Shown here piece after piece: positions 52,675 to 61,577 of a DNA stretch of 64,000 nt; the stretch's first letter is position 1, and each line of letters begins with the position of its first letter. A model generated the notes under the pieces. It did no database searches. It was not told the DNA's origin and saw nothing but the letters and a program-made list of their open reading frames with translations. The stretch is taken from positions 62,001 through 126,000 of the forward strand of contig NZ_JAYKBP010000004.1 in assembly GCF_035282405.1 (NCBI RefSeq), read 5' to 3'. The stretch comes from Parvimonas sp035282405 (GTDB lineage: Bacteria; Bacillota; Clostridia; Tissierellales; Peptoniphilaceae). Made by a program: the position numbers and the translations under genes.

Positions 52675-53637
52675 ATGTTAGCTTATACTGGACCTATGAA
52701 AATTTTTTCAGGAACTGCAAATAGAAAGTTTGCAGAAGATATTTGTAAATGTCTTGATATGCCACTGGGGGAAATCAATATCGGGAAATTTAGTGATGGT
52801 GAAATTAATCTTTCAGTTGAGGAAACTGTAAGAGGTTATGATGTTTACATTATTCAACCAACTTGCAATCCAACTAATGACAATCTAATGGAAGTGTTAA
52901 TTATGGTTGATGCTTTCAAGAGAGCTTCTGCAGGAAGAATTAATGTGGTTATTCCATATTATGGATATGCAAGACAAGACAGAAAAACTAAAGCTAGAGA
53001 ACCAATTACAGCAAAATTAGTAGCTAATTTGATTGAAAAATCAGGGGCTGATAGAGTTATAACTATGGATTTACATGCAGGCCAAATTCAAGGATATTTT
53101 GATATTCCTGTGGATCATTTATCTGCTATTAAACCACTTGCTGATTTCTTCAAGGATGAATTAAAAGATGAAGACAAAAAAGATATGGTTGTAGTTTCTC
53201 CTGATTTAGGTGGAGTTACAAGAGCTAGAAATTTCTCTAATTATTTAGATTTGCCTATTGCTATCTTGGAAAAGAGAAGACCACGTCCAAATGTTTCCGA
53301 AGTAATGAATGTTATAGGCGATATAGAAGGAAAAACTTGTATAATAGTTGATGATATTATAGATACAGCTGGAACTATTACAAATGCTGCAAATGCCCTA
53401 ATAGCAAAAGGAGCAAAAAAAGTTTATATTACTGCAAGTCATGGTGTATTTTCGGGAAAAGCAATAGAAAATATCTCTAATTCCAAAGTTGAGAAATGTG
53501 TTGTAACAGATACTATTCCTCAAGAAAAGAATTTAGGTGGTAAAATTGAAGTTGTTTCAGTAGCCCAATATTTTGCGAAAGCTATTGATAGAATAAATAA
53601 CAATAGACCTGTGAGTATGCTTTTTGATGGAAGATAA
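52675..53637 (+). CDS. prs: Ribose-phosphate pyrophosphokinase
   Basis: Makes PRPP from ribose-5-phosphate and ATP for nucleotide, histidine and tryptophan synthesis. The ATP-binding YYGYARQDRKTKAREP (about residues 98-113), the metal-binding DLHAGQIQGYFDIPVDHL (about 132-149) and the PRPP loop DDIIDTAGTI (about 224-233) are conserved. Length 320 is typical. AGGAGG precedes the ATG, 16 bases after glmU; the pth gene overlaps its end by 11 bases. Confidence 0.97.
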   Translation: MLAYTGPMKIFSGTANRKFAEDICKCLDMPLGEINIGKFSDGEINLSVEETVRGYDVYIIQPTCNPTNDNLMEVLIMVDAFKRASAGRINVVIPYYGYARQDRKTKAREPITAKLVANLIEKSGADRVITMDLHAGQIQGYFDIPVDHLSAIKPLADFFKDELKDEDKKDMVVVSPDLGGVTRARNFSNYLDLPIAILEKRRPRPNVSEVMNVIGDIEGKTCIIVDDIIDTAGTITNAANALIAKGAKKVYITASHGVFSGKAIENISNSKVEKCVVTDTIPQEKNLGGKIEVVSVAQYFAKAIDRINNNRPVSMLFDGR

Positions 53638-54214
53638 TATATATTTAATAGTAGGTCTTGGAAATCCTGGTAAAAATTACGTAGAAACTAGACATAATGT
53701 GGGATATGGGGTTATTGATATTTTAGCGGAAAAATATAGTATCAATATGAAAAAAGAAAAGTTTAAATCTTTCTGTGGTCAGATAAATATGTTTGGCAAA
53801 AAATGTGTTTTTTTAAAACCACTTACTTATATGAATTTGTCAGGCGAAGCAGTTATAGATGCAGTAAATTATTTTAAAATAAAACCTGAAAATATTATAG
53901 TTGTATTAGATGATATAGATATTCCTTTTGGAACTGTTAGAATTAAGAAAAAAGGAAGTGCAGGTACACATAATGGGTTAAGGTCAATTATTTATCATTT
54001 AGAAACAGAAAATTTTCCTAGAGTTAGGATAAGTGTTGGAAAATGTCCTGATTATATGGATTTAAAAGATTTTGTTTTAAGTAGATTTTCATCATCTGAA
54101 GAGAAAATTTTGAAAAAAGAATTAGAAATTGCTACAGATGCCGTTGAAGAGATAATAAAAAGTGATGTTGACAAAACAATGTGTAAATATAATGGAATGT
54201 GTATAGAGGAATAA
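53627..54214 (+). CDS. pth: Peptidyl-tRNA hydrolase
   Basis: Releases peptides from tRNA after abortive translation. GLGNPGKNYVETRHNVGY (about residues 10-27) contains the catalytic H near residue 23, and the MNLSGEAV segment (about 69) the conserved Asn. D-IDIPFG (about 96) is also conserved. The ATG at 53627 lies inside the end of prs, indicating translational coupling. Length 195 is typical. A palindrome overlaps its stop codon. Confidence 0.96.
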   Translation: MEDNIYLIVGLGNPGKNYVETRHNVGYGVIDILAEKYSINMKKEKFKSFCGQINMFGKKCVFLKPLTYMNLSGEAVIDAVNYFKIKPENIIVVLDDIDIPFGTVRIKKKGSAGTHNGLRSIIYHLETENFPRVRISVGKCPDYMDLKDFVLSRFSSSEEKILKKELEIATDAVEEIIKSDVDKTMCKYNGMCIEE

Positions 54215-54232
54215 TATTCCTCTATATTTTTT
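54204..54232 (+). terminator. Hairpin overlapping the pth stop, possible partial terminator
   Basis: TAGAGGAATA (54204-54213) and TATTCCTCTA (54215-54224) form a near-perfect palindrome over the TAA stop, followed by a T run. mfd starts 18 bases after the T run, so it may lower rather than stop mfd transcription. Confidence 0.5.
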
Positions 54233-54250
54233 ATAAACGAGGAGTTAATT

Positions 54251-57200
54251 ATGAATTTTTTAATTGATTTTTTAAAAAATAATGAATCATATTTGGATAT
54301 GATTTCAGGTTTAAAATCAAATAATGTTCCAATTTATTGTAATGGACTTATCAAAGAGAGTTTATTTCATTTAATATATTCTATTTTTAATGATTTGCCC
54401 GATAAAAATTTAGTTTTACTTGTTGAAAATGAAAATAGAGCTAATGAACTTTGTGATGAATTAAAAAATTTAGTTGGGGATAAGGTAGCTGTTTATCCTA
54501 ATTTTGAAATAAGATTTCACAATATTAATAGCTTAGAGACTAATTTAGAAAATTTAAGAATAGGAATAATGAACAGACTTCTTTCTAAAGAGAAATTCAT
54601 AATAATAACTACTGCAAGTGCTTTATCAAAAAAAATCAGCACACCAAAATTTTTTAAATCACATTATATCTACATTGATGAAAATTCTGAAATAAATCTA
54701 AACGAATTAACTGAAAATCTAATAAAGATGCATTATGATAGAGTAGATTTTGTTGAAGCAAAAGGACAATTTTCAATAAGAGGATCTATTTTTGATATAT
54801 TTCCAGTAAATTTTGAAAATCCAATAAGGATAGAATTATTCGGAGATGATGTTGACTCCATCCGTATATTTGACATTAATAGTCAAAGATCTGTTGAAAA
54901 GTTGAATAAGGTGGAAATAATACCTGCAAAAGAAATGGTATTATCAAAAGCTGATGTTGAAAATATTTTAAATGGTCTGAATAAAGATATTGAAAAATTA
55001 CAAAAGTTAAAATTATTTGGAAAAGATATTGAAAAAGCAACAGAAAAGTTTTATCAAATTTATAATGATTTGAAGGTGAATTATCATATTTCAAATATGG
55101 ATTTAATTTCACCATATATAAGAAAAGGTAGCTATTCAACTCTTTTAGATTATTTAGATAAAGATTCAATAATATGTACAGAAGATATTTTAAAAATTTA
55201 TGATAAAAATTTGGAAATAGAAAATTTATTTCATGAAAATGTAGTATTTTCTATTGAAAATGCAGAGATTTTAGATTCGCATAAAGATATTTTAATTCCT
55301 TTTGAACAAATTTTAAGAAGAATTAAAGAGTTTAGTATAGTTAACTTTACACAGCTTTTAAAAAGGACAAAAATAATTAATGCAAAAAGTATTGTAAATC
55401 TAAAAACTATTGAATCTGAAATGTTCAACAGAAAATTTGACATGTTGTTTCAGGGGTTAAAATGTAAATTACAAAGAGGATATAAAATTGTTATCTTTGC
55501 AGGTTCATTAGAAAAGGCTAATAATTTAAAAGAAATATTATTTGATGAAAATATAAATTCTAATATAATTGAAGGATTAAAATTTGAATTAAAAAGTTCC
55601 ATTTTAGGAATTTCTACCCTAAATTTAGAATCAGGTTTTGAGTATCCAATTCAAAAAGTTCTTTTTTTAACTCATAAAGAAATATATGGAACTGTAAAAA
55701 AGACTTCTAAAAAAACAAAGAAGAAAAGTAAAGAAAATTTACTTGATTATACAGATTTAAATGTTGGAGATTTCGTAGTTCATGAAAATCATGGAATTGG
55801 TGAATATAGAGGCATTGAACAAATAGAAATAGAAGGCGTTGTAAAAGATCATATTTTAATATTATATAAAGGAAATGATAAATTATATATTCCAACTGAT
55901 CAAATGAATTTAATTCAAAAATATATTGGTAAAGATGGATATAGACCAAAATTAAATAAATTAGGTTCTAGTGATTGGGTAAAAACAAAAAATCGTGCTA
56001 AAAAAGCTCTAGAAGAGATAGCTATAGACTTAGTTCAACTCTATGCGAAGAGAGATAAAATAAGAGGCTTTGCATTTTCAGAGGATACAACATGGCAAAA
56101 GGAATTTGAGGATAGTTTTATTTACGAAGAAACTTATTCACAGCTTAGAGCAATCAATGAAATAAAGAGAGATATGGAGCAATTTAAACCAATGGATAGA
56201 TTGCTTTGTGGAGATGTCGGTTATGGTAAAACTGAAGTAGCTTTAAGAGCAGCTTTTAAGGCTATGATGGATGATAAGCAAGTTGCATTTTTAGTTCCGA
56301 CAACCATACTTGCTCAACAGCATTTTAACACAGCTAATGATAGAATAGGGGAGTTTCCTGTTGAAATTGAAATGCTTAGCAGATTTAGAAGTCCTACAAA
56401 ACAAAAAGAAATTCTGAAAAATGTAAAAAATGGTAAAGTAAATTTACTTATAGGTACGAATAAACTATTATCAAATAAGTTAGAGTTTAAAGATTTAGGA
56501 CTTTTAATAATAGATGAAGAACAAAGATTTGGAGTTAAACATAAAGAGGCCTTAAAAAAAATAAAAGAAAATATTGATGTATTATCTTTATCTGCAACAC
56601 CTATTCCTAGAACAATGCAAATGAGTTTAGTTGGAATTAGAGATATGAGTGTTTTAGATGATCCACCTGAAGAAAGAGTTACTATTGCTACTTTTGTTTT
56701 AGAATATAATGATTCTGTAATTCGAGAAGCTATATATAAGGAGTTAGATAGAGGTGGACAAGTTTATTTTGTATATAATAGAATTCAAGATATGGAAAAA
56801 ATGTATGTTGAATTGTCAAAACTTGTTCCTGATGCTAGAATTGCAATGGCTCATAGTAAATTGTCTAACAAAGAGTTAGAGAATATAATGTATGATTTTC
56901 AAGAGGGAGAATATGATATACTATTATGTACTACAATTATTGAAACGGGAATGGATATAAAAAATTGCAATACTATGATTATATACGATGCGGATAAGAT
57001 GGGATTATCACAGTTATATCAATTAAAGGGACGAATAGGACGATCTACAAGAAGAGCTTATGCATACTTTACTTATGAAAAAGATAAAGTACTTACTGAA
57101 ATTTCAGAGAAGAGACTTATGGCAATAAGAGATTTTTCGGAGTTTGGATCTGGTTTTAAAATAGCAATGAGAGATTTAGAACTTAGAGGAGCTGGAAATA

Positions 57201-57757
57201 TCTTAGGAGAGTGTCAATCTGGACATATAGAAACTATCGGATATGAAATGTATGTTAGAATGTTAGAAGAAAGCATAAAAACCGTTAAAGGAGAAAATCT
57301 TAATATTAAAAGTCAAACTACTATTGAACTTTCAGTTGATGCATATATTCCTTCAAATTATATAGGAGACAGTAATCAGAAGATTGATATGTATAGAAAA
57401 ATTGCAGGAATAACATCAAGAGAAGATTTTAATGAAATTTATGAAGAATTGACTGATAGATTTGGAGATGTTCCAAAAATGGTATTAAATGTTATGAATG
57501 TTTCATATTTGAAAACTATTTCTACAGAGTTGAATTTTTTAAAAATAATAGAGAGAGAAAAATCTGTTGTATTTAAGTTTGAACAGGCAAATAGAGATAT
57601 TTTAAAGCTAATCGGCGGTTTATCTGATAATTTATTTAGAAAAATTGAATTTAATTTAAATAAAAACGCCGAGTTAATATTCAATTATGATAAGAATAAA
57701 CTATCAGAAAGTATTGAATTAGTTGATAATTTACTCTCTTTAAAGAAGAAAAATTGA
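54251..57757 (+). CDS. mfd: Transcription-repair coupling factor
   Basis: Removes stalled RNA polymerase from DNA and recruits UvrA. Length 1168 is typical. An N-terminal UvrB-like module (residues about 1-330) includes FVEAKGQFSIRGSIFDIFP; the RNA-polymerase-interacting domain (about 500-570) includes VGDFVVHENHGIGEYRGIE; the helicase has GDVGYGKTEVALRAAFK (about 655-671), DEEQRFGVKHKE and LSATPIPRTMQMS. The C-terminal TRCF domain closes the protein. GGAG precedes the ATG. It ends the glmU-prs-pth-mfd operon. Confidence 0.97.
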   Translation: MNFLIDFLKNNESYLDMISGLKSNNVPIYCNGLIKESLFHLIYSIFNDLPDKNLVLLVENENRANELCDELKNLVGDKVAVYPNFEIRFHNINSLETNLENLRIGIMNRLLSKEKFIIITTASALSKKISTPKFFKSHYIYIDENSEINLNELTENLIKMHYDRVDFVEAKGQFSIRGSIFDIFPVNFENPIRIELFGDDVDSIRIFDINSQRSVEKLNKVEIIPAKEMVLSKADVENILNGLNKDIEKLQKLKLFGKDIEKATEKFYQIYNDLKVNYHISNMDLISPYIRKGSYSTLLDYLDKDSIICTEDILKIYDKNLEIENLFHENVVFSIENAEILDSHKDILIPFEQILRRIKEFSIVNFTQLLKRTKIINAKSIVNLKTIESEMFNRKFDMLFQGLKCKLQRGYKIVIFAGSLEKANNLKEILFDENINSNIIEGLKFELKSSILGISTLNLESGFEYPIQKVLFLTHKEIYGTVKKTSKKTKKKSKENLLDYTDLNVGDFVVHENHGIGEYRGIEQIEIEGVVKDHILILYKGNDKLYIPTDQMNLIQKYIGKDGYRPKLNKLGSSDWVKTKNRAKKALEEIAIDLVQLYAKRDKIRGFAFSEDTTWQKEFEDSFIYEETYSQLRAINEIKRDMEQFKPMDRLLCGDVGYGKTEVALRAAFKAMMDDKQVAFLVPTTILAQQHFNTANDRIGEFPVEIEMLSRFRSPTKQKEILKNVKNGKVNLLIGTNKLLSNKLEFKDLGLLIIDEEQRFGVKHKEALKKIKENIDVLSLSATPIPRTMQMSLVGIRDMSVLDDPPEERVTIATFVLEYNDSVIREAIYKELDRGGQVYFVYNRIQDMEKMYVELSKLVPDARIAMAHSKLSNKELENIMYDFQEGEYDILLCTTIIETGMDIKNCNTMIIYDADKMGLSQLYQLKGRIGRSTRRAYAYFTYEKDKVLTEISEKRLMAIRDFSEFGSGFKIAMRDLELRGAGNILGECQSGHIETIGYEMYVRMLEESIKTVKGENLNIKSQTTIELSVDAYIPSNYIGDSNQKIDMYRKIAGITSREDFNEIYEELTDRFGDVPKMVLNVMNVSYLKTISTELNFLKIIEREKSVVFKFEQANRDILKLIGGLSDNLFRKIEFNLNKNAELIFNYDKNKLSESIELVDNLLSLKKKN

Positions 57758-57765
57758 AAAAAGCT

Positions 57766-57794
57766 TTGACATTCCTAAAAAAATGATGTATAAT
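57766..57794 (+). promoter_or_regulatory. Consensus promoter of the prsA-like gene
   Basis: TTGACA at 57766-57771 and TATAAT at 57789-57794 with a 17-base spacer, a perfect sigma-A match. Confidence 0.9.
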
Positions 57795-57832
57795 ATCAAA
57801 AGATTACAATGTTAGTCGAAAAGGAGAGAAGT

Positions 57833-58819
57833 ATGAAAAGTAAATTTATAAAATTTGTAAGTGGAATTGCATTATCGGCTATGATTTTAACCGCATGTGC
57901 AACTGCTCCAAAAAATGCTATGGTGAAAATTGGGGAAAAGTATATAACTGAAGATCAAATACAAAAAGAATATGATAGAGTAATTGCATCTTACTCTGAT
58001 GATCAAAAAGCAAAATATGATGAATCAACTGAAGAAGGTAAAAAAGCTTCTTTAACTTTGAAACAAAATATATTAGAAATGTTCACTAATATTGAGGTTG
58101 TAAAACAAAAATTTGCTAAATTAGAAAAAGAATACAAAGATGAAGGAAAATCAGAAGAAGAAATATCTAAGGTTACTGTAACTAAAGAAGATGTAGAAGA
58201 GGGTTTGAAAAAAGTAAAAGATCAAGTGGGTGACAAATATGATGAACAACTTGAAAAGGCCAAACTTACAGAAGAAGAATTAAAATATAAAATAGAGGAT
58301 AATTTATATTCACAAAAATTTCAAGCTTGGTTTACAGAAAATTATGCTCCAACTGATGAAGACATTATGAAAAAATACAAAGGAAGTGAATATGAGGGAC
58401 CACAAATTAATGCAAGTCATATTCTAGTTGAAAAAGAAGAAGATGCAAAAAATGTAAAAAGTCGTTTAGATAATGGAGAAAAATTTGAAGACGTAGCAAC
58501 TGAAGTTTCAAAAGATCCATCAGTTAAAAAAAATAAAGGAGTTTTAGGAACTTTCACTAAAGGGGTTATGGTTAAAGAATTTTATGATGCTGCTTCCAAG
58601 TTAAAAGCTGGTGAAATTAGTGAACCAGTAAAGACAAAATTTGGATATCATATTATAAAAGTGAATGAAATTGTTGAAAATTATGAAGAATTTTCAGAGG
58701 AAAGCAAAAAAAATATAAATGAAAAATTGAAAAAATCAATACTATCTGAAAACTTTAAAAATGAATTTGAAAAAATTAAAAAAGAAGTTGGATGTTTACC
58801 AATTAAAAATTTTAAATAA
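57833..58819 (+). CDS. prsA: PrsA-like peptidyl-prolyl isomerase lipoprotein
   Basis: An extracytoplasmic foldase that helps secreted proteins fold. The start at 57833 (MKSKFIKFVSGIALSAMIL) has AAGGAGAG upstream; the lipobox is LTAC with the cysteine near residue 22. The N-terminal SurA-like chaperone region (about 40-195) is rich in Lys/Glu helices, and the parvulin domain (about 198-290) shows INASHILVEKEEDAK, GVLGTF and FGYHIIKVNEI. Length 328 is typical. A single unit under a perfect promoter. Confidence 0.92.
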   Translation: MKSKFIKFVSGIALSAMILTACATAPKNAMVKIGEKYITEDQIQKEYDRVIASYSDDQKAKYDESTEEGKKASLTLKQNILEMFTNIEVVKQKFAKLEKEYKDEGKSEEEISKVTVTKEDVEEGLKKVKDQVGDKYDEQLEKAKLTEEELKYKIEDNLYSQKFQAWFTENYAPTDEDIMKKYKGSEYEGPQINASHILVEKEEDAKNVKSRLDNGEKFEDVATEVSKDPSVKKNKGVLGTFTKGVMVKEFYDAASKLKAGEISEPVKTKFGYHIIKVNEIVENYEEFSEESKKNINEKLKKSILSENFKNEFEKIKKEVGCLPIKNFK

Positions 58820-58833
58820 ATTGGTTGAATTGC

Positions 58834-58862
58834 TTGATATTTTTTAAAAATTGATATATAAT
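58834..58862 (+). promoter_or_regulatory. Promoter of the HU gene
   Basis: TTGATA at 58834-58839 and TATAAT at 58857-58862 with a 17-base spacer. The leader contains a small hairpin: TTGC with GCAA, and AATGGT (58873-58878) with ACCATT (58885-58890). Confidence 0.8.
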
Positions 58863-58937
58863 AATATTGCACAATGGTTAAGTGACCATTTTATAGGCAA
58901 TTATTAAATATAATAGTGTATTTAGGAGGAAATTTTA

Positions 58938-59216
58938 ATGAACAAATCTGAATTATTGGCTAGCATGGCCGAAAAAGGAAAAATCACAAAAGTAGATGCT
59001 GAAAGAGCATTAAATGCGTTTATTCAAACTGTTGAAGAAACACTTGTTAAAGGGGAAAAAGTTCAATTAGTTGGATTTGGAACTTTCGAAGCTAGAGAAA
59101 GAAAAGCAAGAGATGGTAGAAATCCAAGAAACCCTAAAGAAGTTATCAAAATACCAGCATCAAAAGCTCCAGTATTCAAAGCTGGAAAATCATTAAAAGA
59201 AATAGTAAATAAATAA
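58938..59216 (+). CDS. hup: HU-family DNA-binding protein
   Basis: A small histone-like protein that bends and compacts DNA. The 92 residues match the family. MNKSELLASMAEKGKITKVD opens the helical body and GRNPRNPKEVIKIPASKAP (about residues 60-78) is the DNA-binding arm with the intercalating proline. AGGAGG lies before the ATG. The short 5' leader carries a hairpin. It is a monocistronic gene with its own promoter and terminator. Confidence 0.98.
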   Translation: MNKSELLASMAEKGKITKVDAERALNAFIQTVEETLVKGEKVQLVGFGTFEARERKARDGRNPRNPKEVIKIPASKAPVFKAGKSLKEIVNK

Positions 59217-59236
59217 TTTTGATTACTAATAAAAAG

Positions 59237-59264
59237 AATCAGACTGCGTGTCTGATTTTTTTTT
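59237..59264 (+). terminator. Terminator after hup
   Basis: AATCAGAC pairs with GTCTGATT around TGCGT, followed by seven T. Confidence 0.93.
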
Positions 59265-59285
59265 ATAAAAAATATACTTTATGTG

Positions 59286-59314
59286 TTGAAAAATATAATA
59301 TATTATGTTATAAT
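59286..59314 (+). promoter_or_regulatory. Promoter of rpsB-tsf
   Basis: TTGAAA at 59286-59291 and TATAAT at 59309-59314 with a 17-base spacer. The transcript should start near 59321. Confidence 0.8.
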
Positions 59315-59331
59315 ATCTTGGTAAATAATCA

Positions 59332-59387
59332 CATATTCTGATTGAACAAGTGTTGCCCAAGTGGTTCTTGTCAAGTTGAGGAATATG
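59332..59387 (+). promoter_or_regulatory. Structured leader before rpsB (S2-type)
   Basis: CATATTC (59332-59338) pairs with GAATATG (59381-59387), and inside it ACAAG (59346-59350) pairs with CTTGT (59367-59371) with a further CC/GG tip. The leader ends 13 bases before the ribosome binding site. An autoregulatory S2-binding leader is the likely role, by analogy with rpsB leaders elsewhere. Confidence 0.6.
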
Positions 59388-59414
59388 GGTGACTTAAAAA
59401 CAGGAGGTAAGAAA

Positions 59415-60179
59415 ATGTCACAAGTAATTTTAATGAAAAATTTATTAGAAGCAGGAGTACATTTTGGTCATCAAACTAGAAGATGGAATCCAAAAATGTC
59501 AAGATTTATTTTTACAGAAAGAAATGGAATCTATATTATTGATTTACAAAAAACTGTAAAACAAATTGAACAAGCGTATGATTTTGTAAGAGAAATTGTT
59601 GCTGATGGTGGTAGAGTTCTTTTTGTAGGAACAAAAAAACAAGCTCAAGAAGCTGTTGAAACAGAAGCAAAAAGAAGTGGACAATTCTATGTTAGTCATA
59701 GATGGTTAGGTGGAATGTTAACTAACTATAAGACTATAAGAAAAAGAATTGAAAGATTAAAGAAATTAGAACTTATGGAAGAAGATGGAACTTTCCAAAG
59801 ATTACCTAAGAAAGAAGTAATTAAATTAAGAAGAGAAGCTGAAAAATTAGAAAAATTCTTAGGTGGAATTAAAGAAATGGACAAACTTCCAAATGTTCTT
59901 TTCGTAATAGATCCAAAGAATGAAAAAATTGCTGTAAATGAAGCAAAAATATTAGGTATTCCGGTTATTGGTGTCGTTGACACTAACTGTGATCCTGATG
60001 AAGTTGATATTGCTATTCCAGGAAACGATGACGCTATTAGAGCTGTAAAATTATTAACAGGTACTATTGCAAATGCTATTGTTGAAGCTAAGCAAGGAGA
60101 ACAAGTTGAAACAGAAGAAGCTATAGTAGAAGAAGTAGTAGTAGAAGCAGAAGAAGTTTCTGAAGAAGTAGCAGAATAA
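59415..60179 (+). CDS. rpsB: Ribosomal protein S2
   Basis: Late-assembling protein of the 30S subunit. I start at 59415 (MSQVILMKNLLEAGVHFGHQ), seven bases after AGGAGG; an upstream in-frame start at 59361 lies inside the structured leader and is rejected. The signatures FTERNGIYIIDLQKT (about residues 35-49) and RWLGGMLTNYKTI (about 96) are present. Length 254 with an acidic tail (EEAIVEEVVVEAEEVSEE) is longer than usual at the C-terminus. It is the first gene of the rpsB-tsf pair. Confidence 0.97.
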   Translation: MSQVILMKNLLEAGVHFGHQTRRWNPKMSRFIFTERNGIYIIDLQKTVKQIEQAYDFVREIVADGGRVLFVGTKKQAQEAVETEAKRSGQFYVSHRWLGGMLTNYKTIRKRIERLKKLELMEEDGTFQRLPKKEVIKLRREAEKLEKFLGGIKEMDKLPNVLFVIDPKNEKIAVNEAKILGIPVIGVVDTNCDPDEVDIAIPGNDDAIRAVKLLTGTIANAIVEAKQGEQVETEEAIVEEVVVEAEEVSEEVAE

Positions 60180-60200
60180 TTAGTAAGTAGAATTTTTTGG

Positions 60201-60244
60201 GGTAAGGATTCAAATTTTTAATATTTATCCTTACCTTATTTTTT
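60201..60244 (+). terminator. Hairpin with T run between rpsB and tsf
   Basis: GGTAAGGAT (60201-60209) pairs perfectly with ATCCTTACC (60227-60235), followed by TTATTTTTT. It looks like an intrinsic terminator but tsf has no clear promoter of its own, so it is probably partial. Confidence 0.65.
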
Positions 60245-60273
60245 ATAGATTATATAAGTTATAGGAGGGTTTT

Positions 60274-61344
60274 ATGGAAATTACTGCAAAATTGGTAAAA
60301 GATTTAAGAGAAGCTACTGGTGCCGGAATGATGGAATGTAAAAAGGCATTACAGGAAGTTAGTGGAGATATGGAAAAAGCTATTGAATTTTTGAGAGAAA
60401 AAGGATTAGCTAAAGCTGCTAAAAAAGCTAATAAGGTTGCAGCTGAAGGTTTAATTACTTTAGTAATTGATGAAAATAATACAAAAGCAGCTCTTACTGA
60501 AGTAAATTCACAAACAGATTTCGTTGCTAAAAATGAAAATTTTGTTGCATTAACTAAAAAAGTAACTGAACATGTATTCAATAATGAATTAAAGAATATT
60601 GAAGAATTAAATTCTTCAACTATAGATGGAACAAATTTTGAAGAATATTTAAAATTACAAATTTCTTCAATTGGAGAAAACATTGTTGTTAGAAGATTGT
60701 CATTTGCTAAGGCATGTTGCGAAAATAGTATAGTTTGTGGATATGTTCACTTTAATAAAAAAGTTGGTGTTATTCTTAAAGCAAAATGTGATAGTGAAGC
60801 TACAAAGAAAGTTGCAAAAGATTTATTACAAAATATTTGTATGCATATTTCAGCAATGAAACCACAATATTTAAGTTATAAAGATTTAGATGCTGATTTT
60901 GTTGAAAAAGAATATTTAGCTCTTAAAGGTTCAATTGAAAAAGAAAATGAAGAGTTAGTTAGACTTGGAAAACAATTAAAGAGAATTCCAAAATATGCTT
61001 CAATGTCTCAAATAACTGATGAAGTTTTAAAAGCTGAAGAGGAACTATTAAAAGAAGAATTGAAGAAACAAGGTAAACCTGAAAAAATTTGGGATAAAAT
61101 TTTACCTGGACAAATTGAAAGATTTATTCAAGACAATACATTAATTGATCAACAATATGCTTTATTCAGTCAACAATATGTATTAGATGATAGCAAAACA
61201 GTTTTAGAAGCTGTAAATGATAAAGCAAAAGAATTAGGCGGAAATATTGAAATTGTAGAATACACTAGATTTGAAGTAGGTGAAGGTTTAGAAAAAAAAG
61301 AAGAAAACTTTGCTGAAGAAGTTGCAAAACAAATGGGATTATAA
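60274..61344 (+). CDS. tsf: Translation elongation factor Ts
   Basis: Exchanges GDP for GTP on EF-Tu. The N-terminal UBA-like domain (TAKLVKDLREATGAGMMECK, residues 4-23) and the TDFVAKNENF motif (about 79-88) are canonical. The length of 356 exceeds the usual 280-300; the excess is a Lys/Glu-rich helical stretch at about residues 225-275 in the second core subdomain. AGGAGGG precedes the ATG. It is cotranscribed with rpsB across a partial terminator. Confidence 0.96.
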   Translation: MEITAKLVKDLREATGAGMMECKKALQEVSGDMEKAIEFLREKGLAKAAKKANKVAAEGLITLVIDENNTKAALTEVNSQTDFVAKNENFVALTKKVTEHVFNNELKNIEELNSSTIDGTNFEEYLKLQISSIGENIVVRRLSFAKACCENSIVCGYVHFNKKVGVILKAKCDSEATKKVAKDLLQNICMHISAMKPQYLSYKDLDADFVEKEYLALKGSIEKENEELVRLGKQLKRIPKYASMSQITDEVLKAEEELLKEELKKQGKPEKIWDKILPGQIERFIQDNTLIDQQYALFSQQYVLDDSKTVLEAVNDKAKELGGNIEIVEYTRFEVGEGLEKKEENFAEEVAKQMGL

Positions 61345-61354
61345 AAATATTTTT

Positions 61355-61388
61355 AAGATGGCGGTATATCATTATCGCTGTCTTTTTT
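61355..61388 (+). terminator. Terminator after tsf
   Basis: AAGATGGCG pairs with CGCTGTCTT (wobbles allowed) over about 12 bases, followed by a T run. Confidence 0.8.
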
Positions 61389-61390
61389 GT

Positions 61391-61454
61391 TGTGTAAAAA
61401 TAAGATTCCGATGCAAAGCATTATGAAAGGGAGCTTCATTATGAAAGGGAGCTT
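61391..61454. repeat. Decayed third copy of the dispersed repeat with a tandem duplication
   Basis: The order TTGTG-AAGATTC-CGATGC-AAA-GCAT-GAAAGGG follows copies A and B but the CCCGGGCACCC core is deleted. An 18-base unit ending GAAAGGGAGCTT is duplicated in tandem (61419-61436 and 61437-61454). It also sits directly behind a terminator. Confidence 0.6.
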
Positions 61455-61513
61455 TTTTATATTTTTTGTTAGTGAAAGAAAATAATAACAATGTTAAAAG
61501 TAAACTTGTATAG

Positions 61514-61549
61514 CAAAAAAAGGTTGAGAAATTGTTATTCTCAACCTTA
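61514..61549 (-). terminator. Terminator of the MATE gene
   Basis: On the minus strand AAGGTTGAGAA pairs with TTCTCAACCTT over about seven bases, followed by a run of six T. Confidence 0.9.
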
Positions 61550-61577
61550 ATGTATAAACATTTTGTTATTATAGATT

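Noticed and set aside
59361..59414. An 18-residue N-terminal extension of S2
   Set aside because: It would be translated from the structured leader, and the start at 59415 has the correct AGGAGG and family N-terminus.
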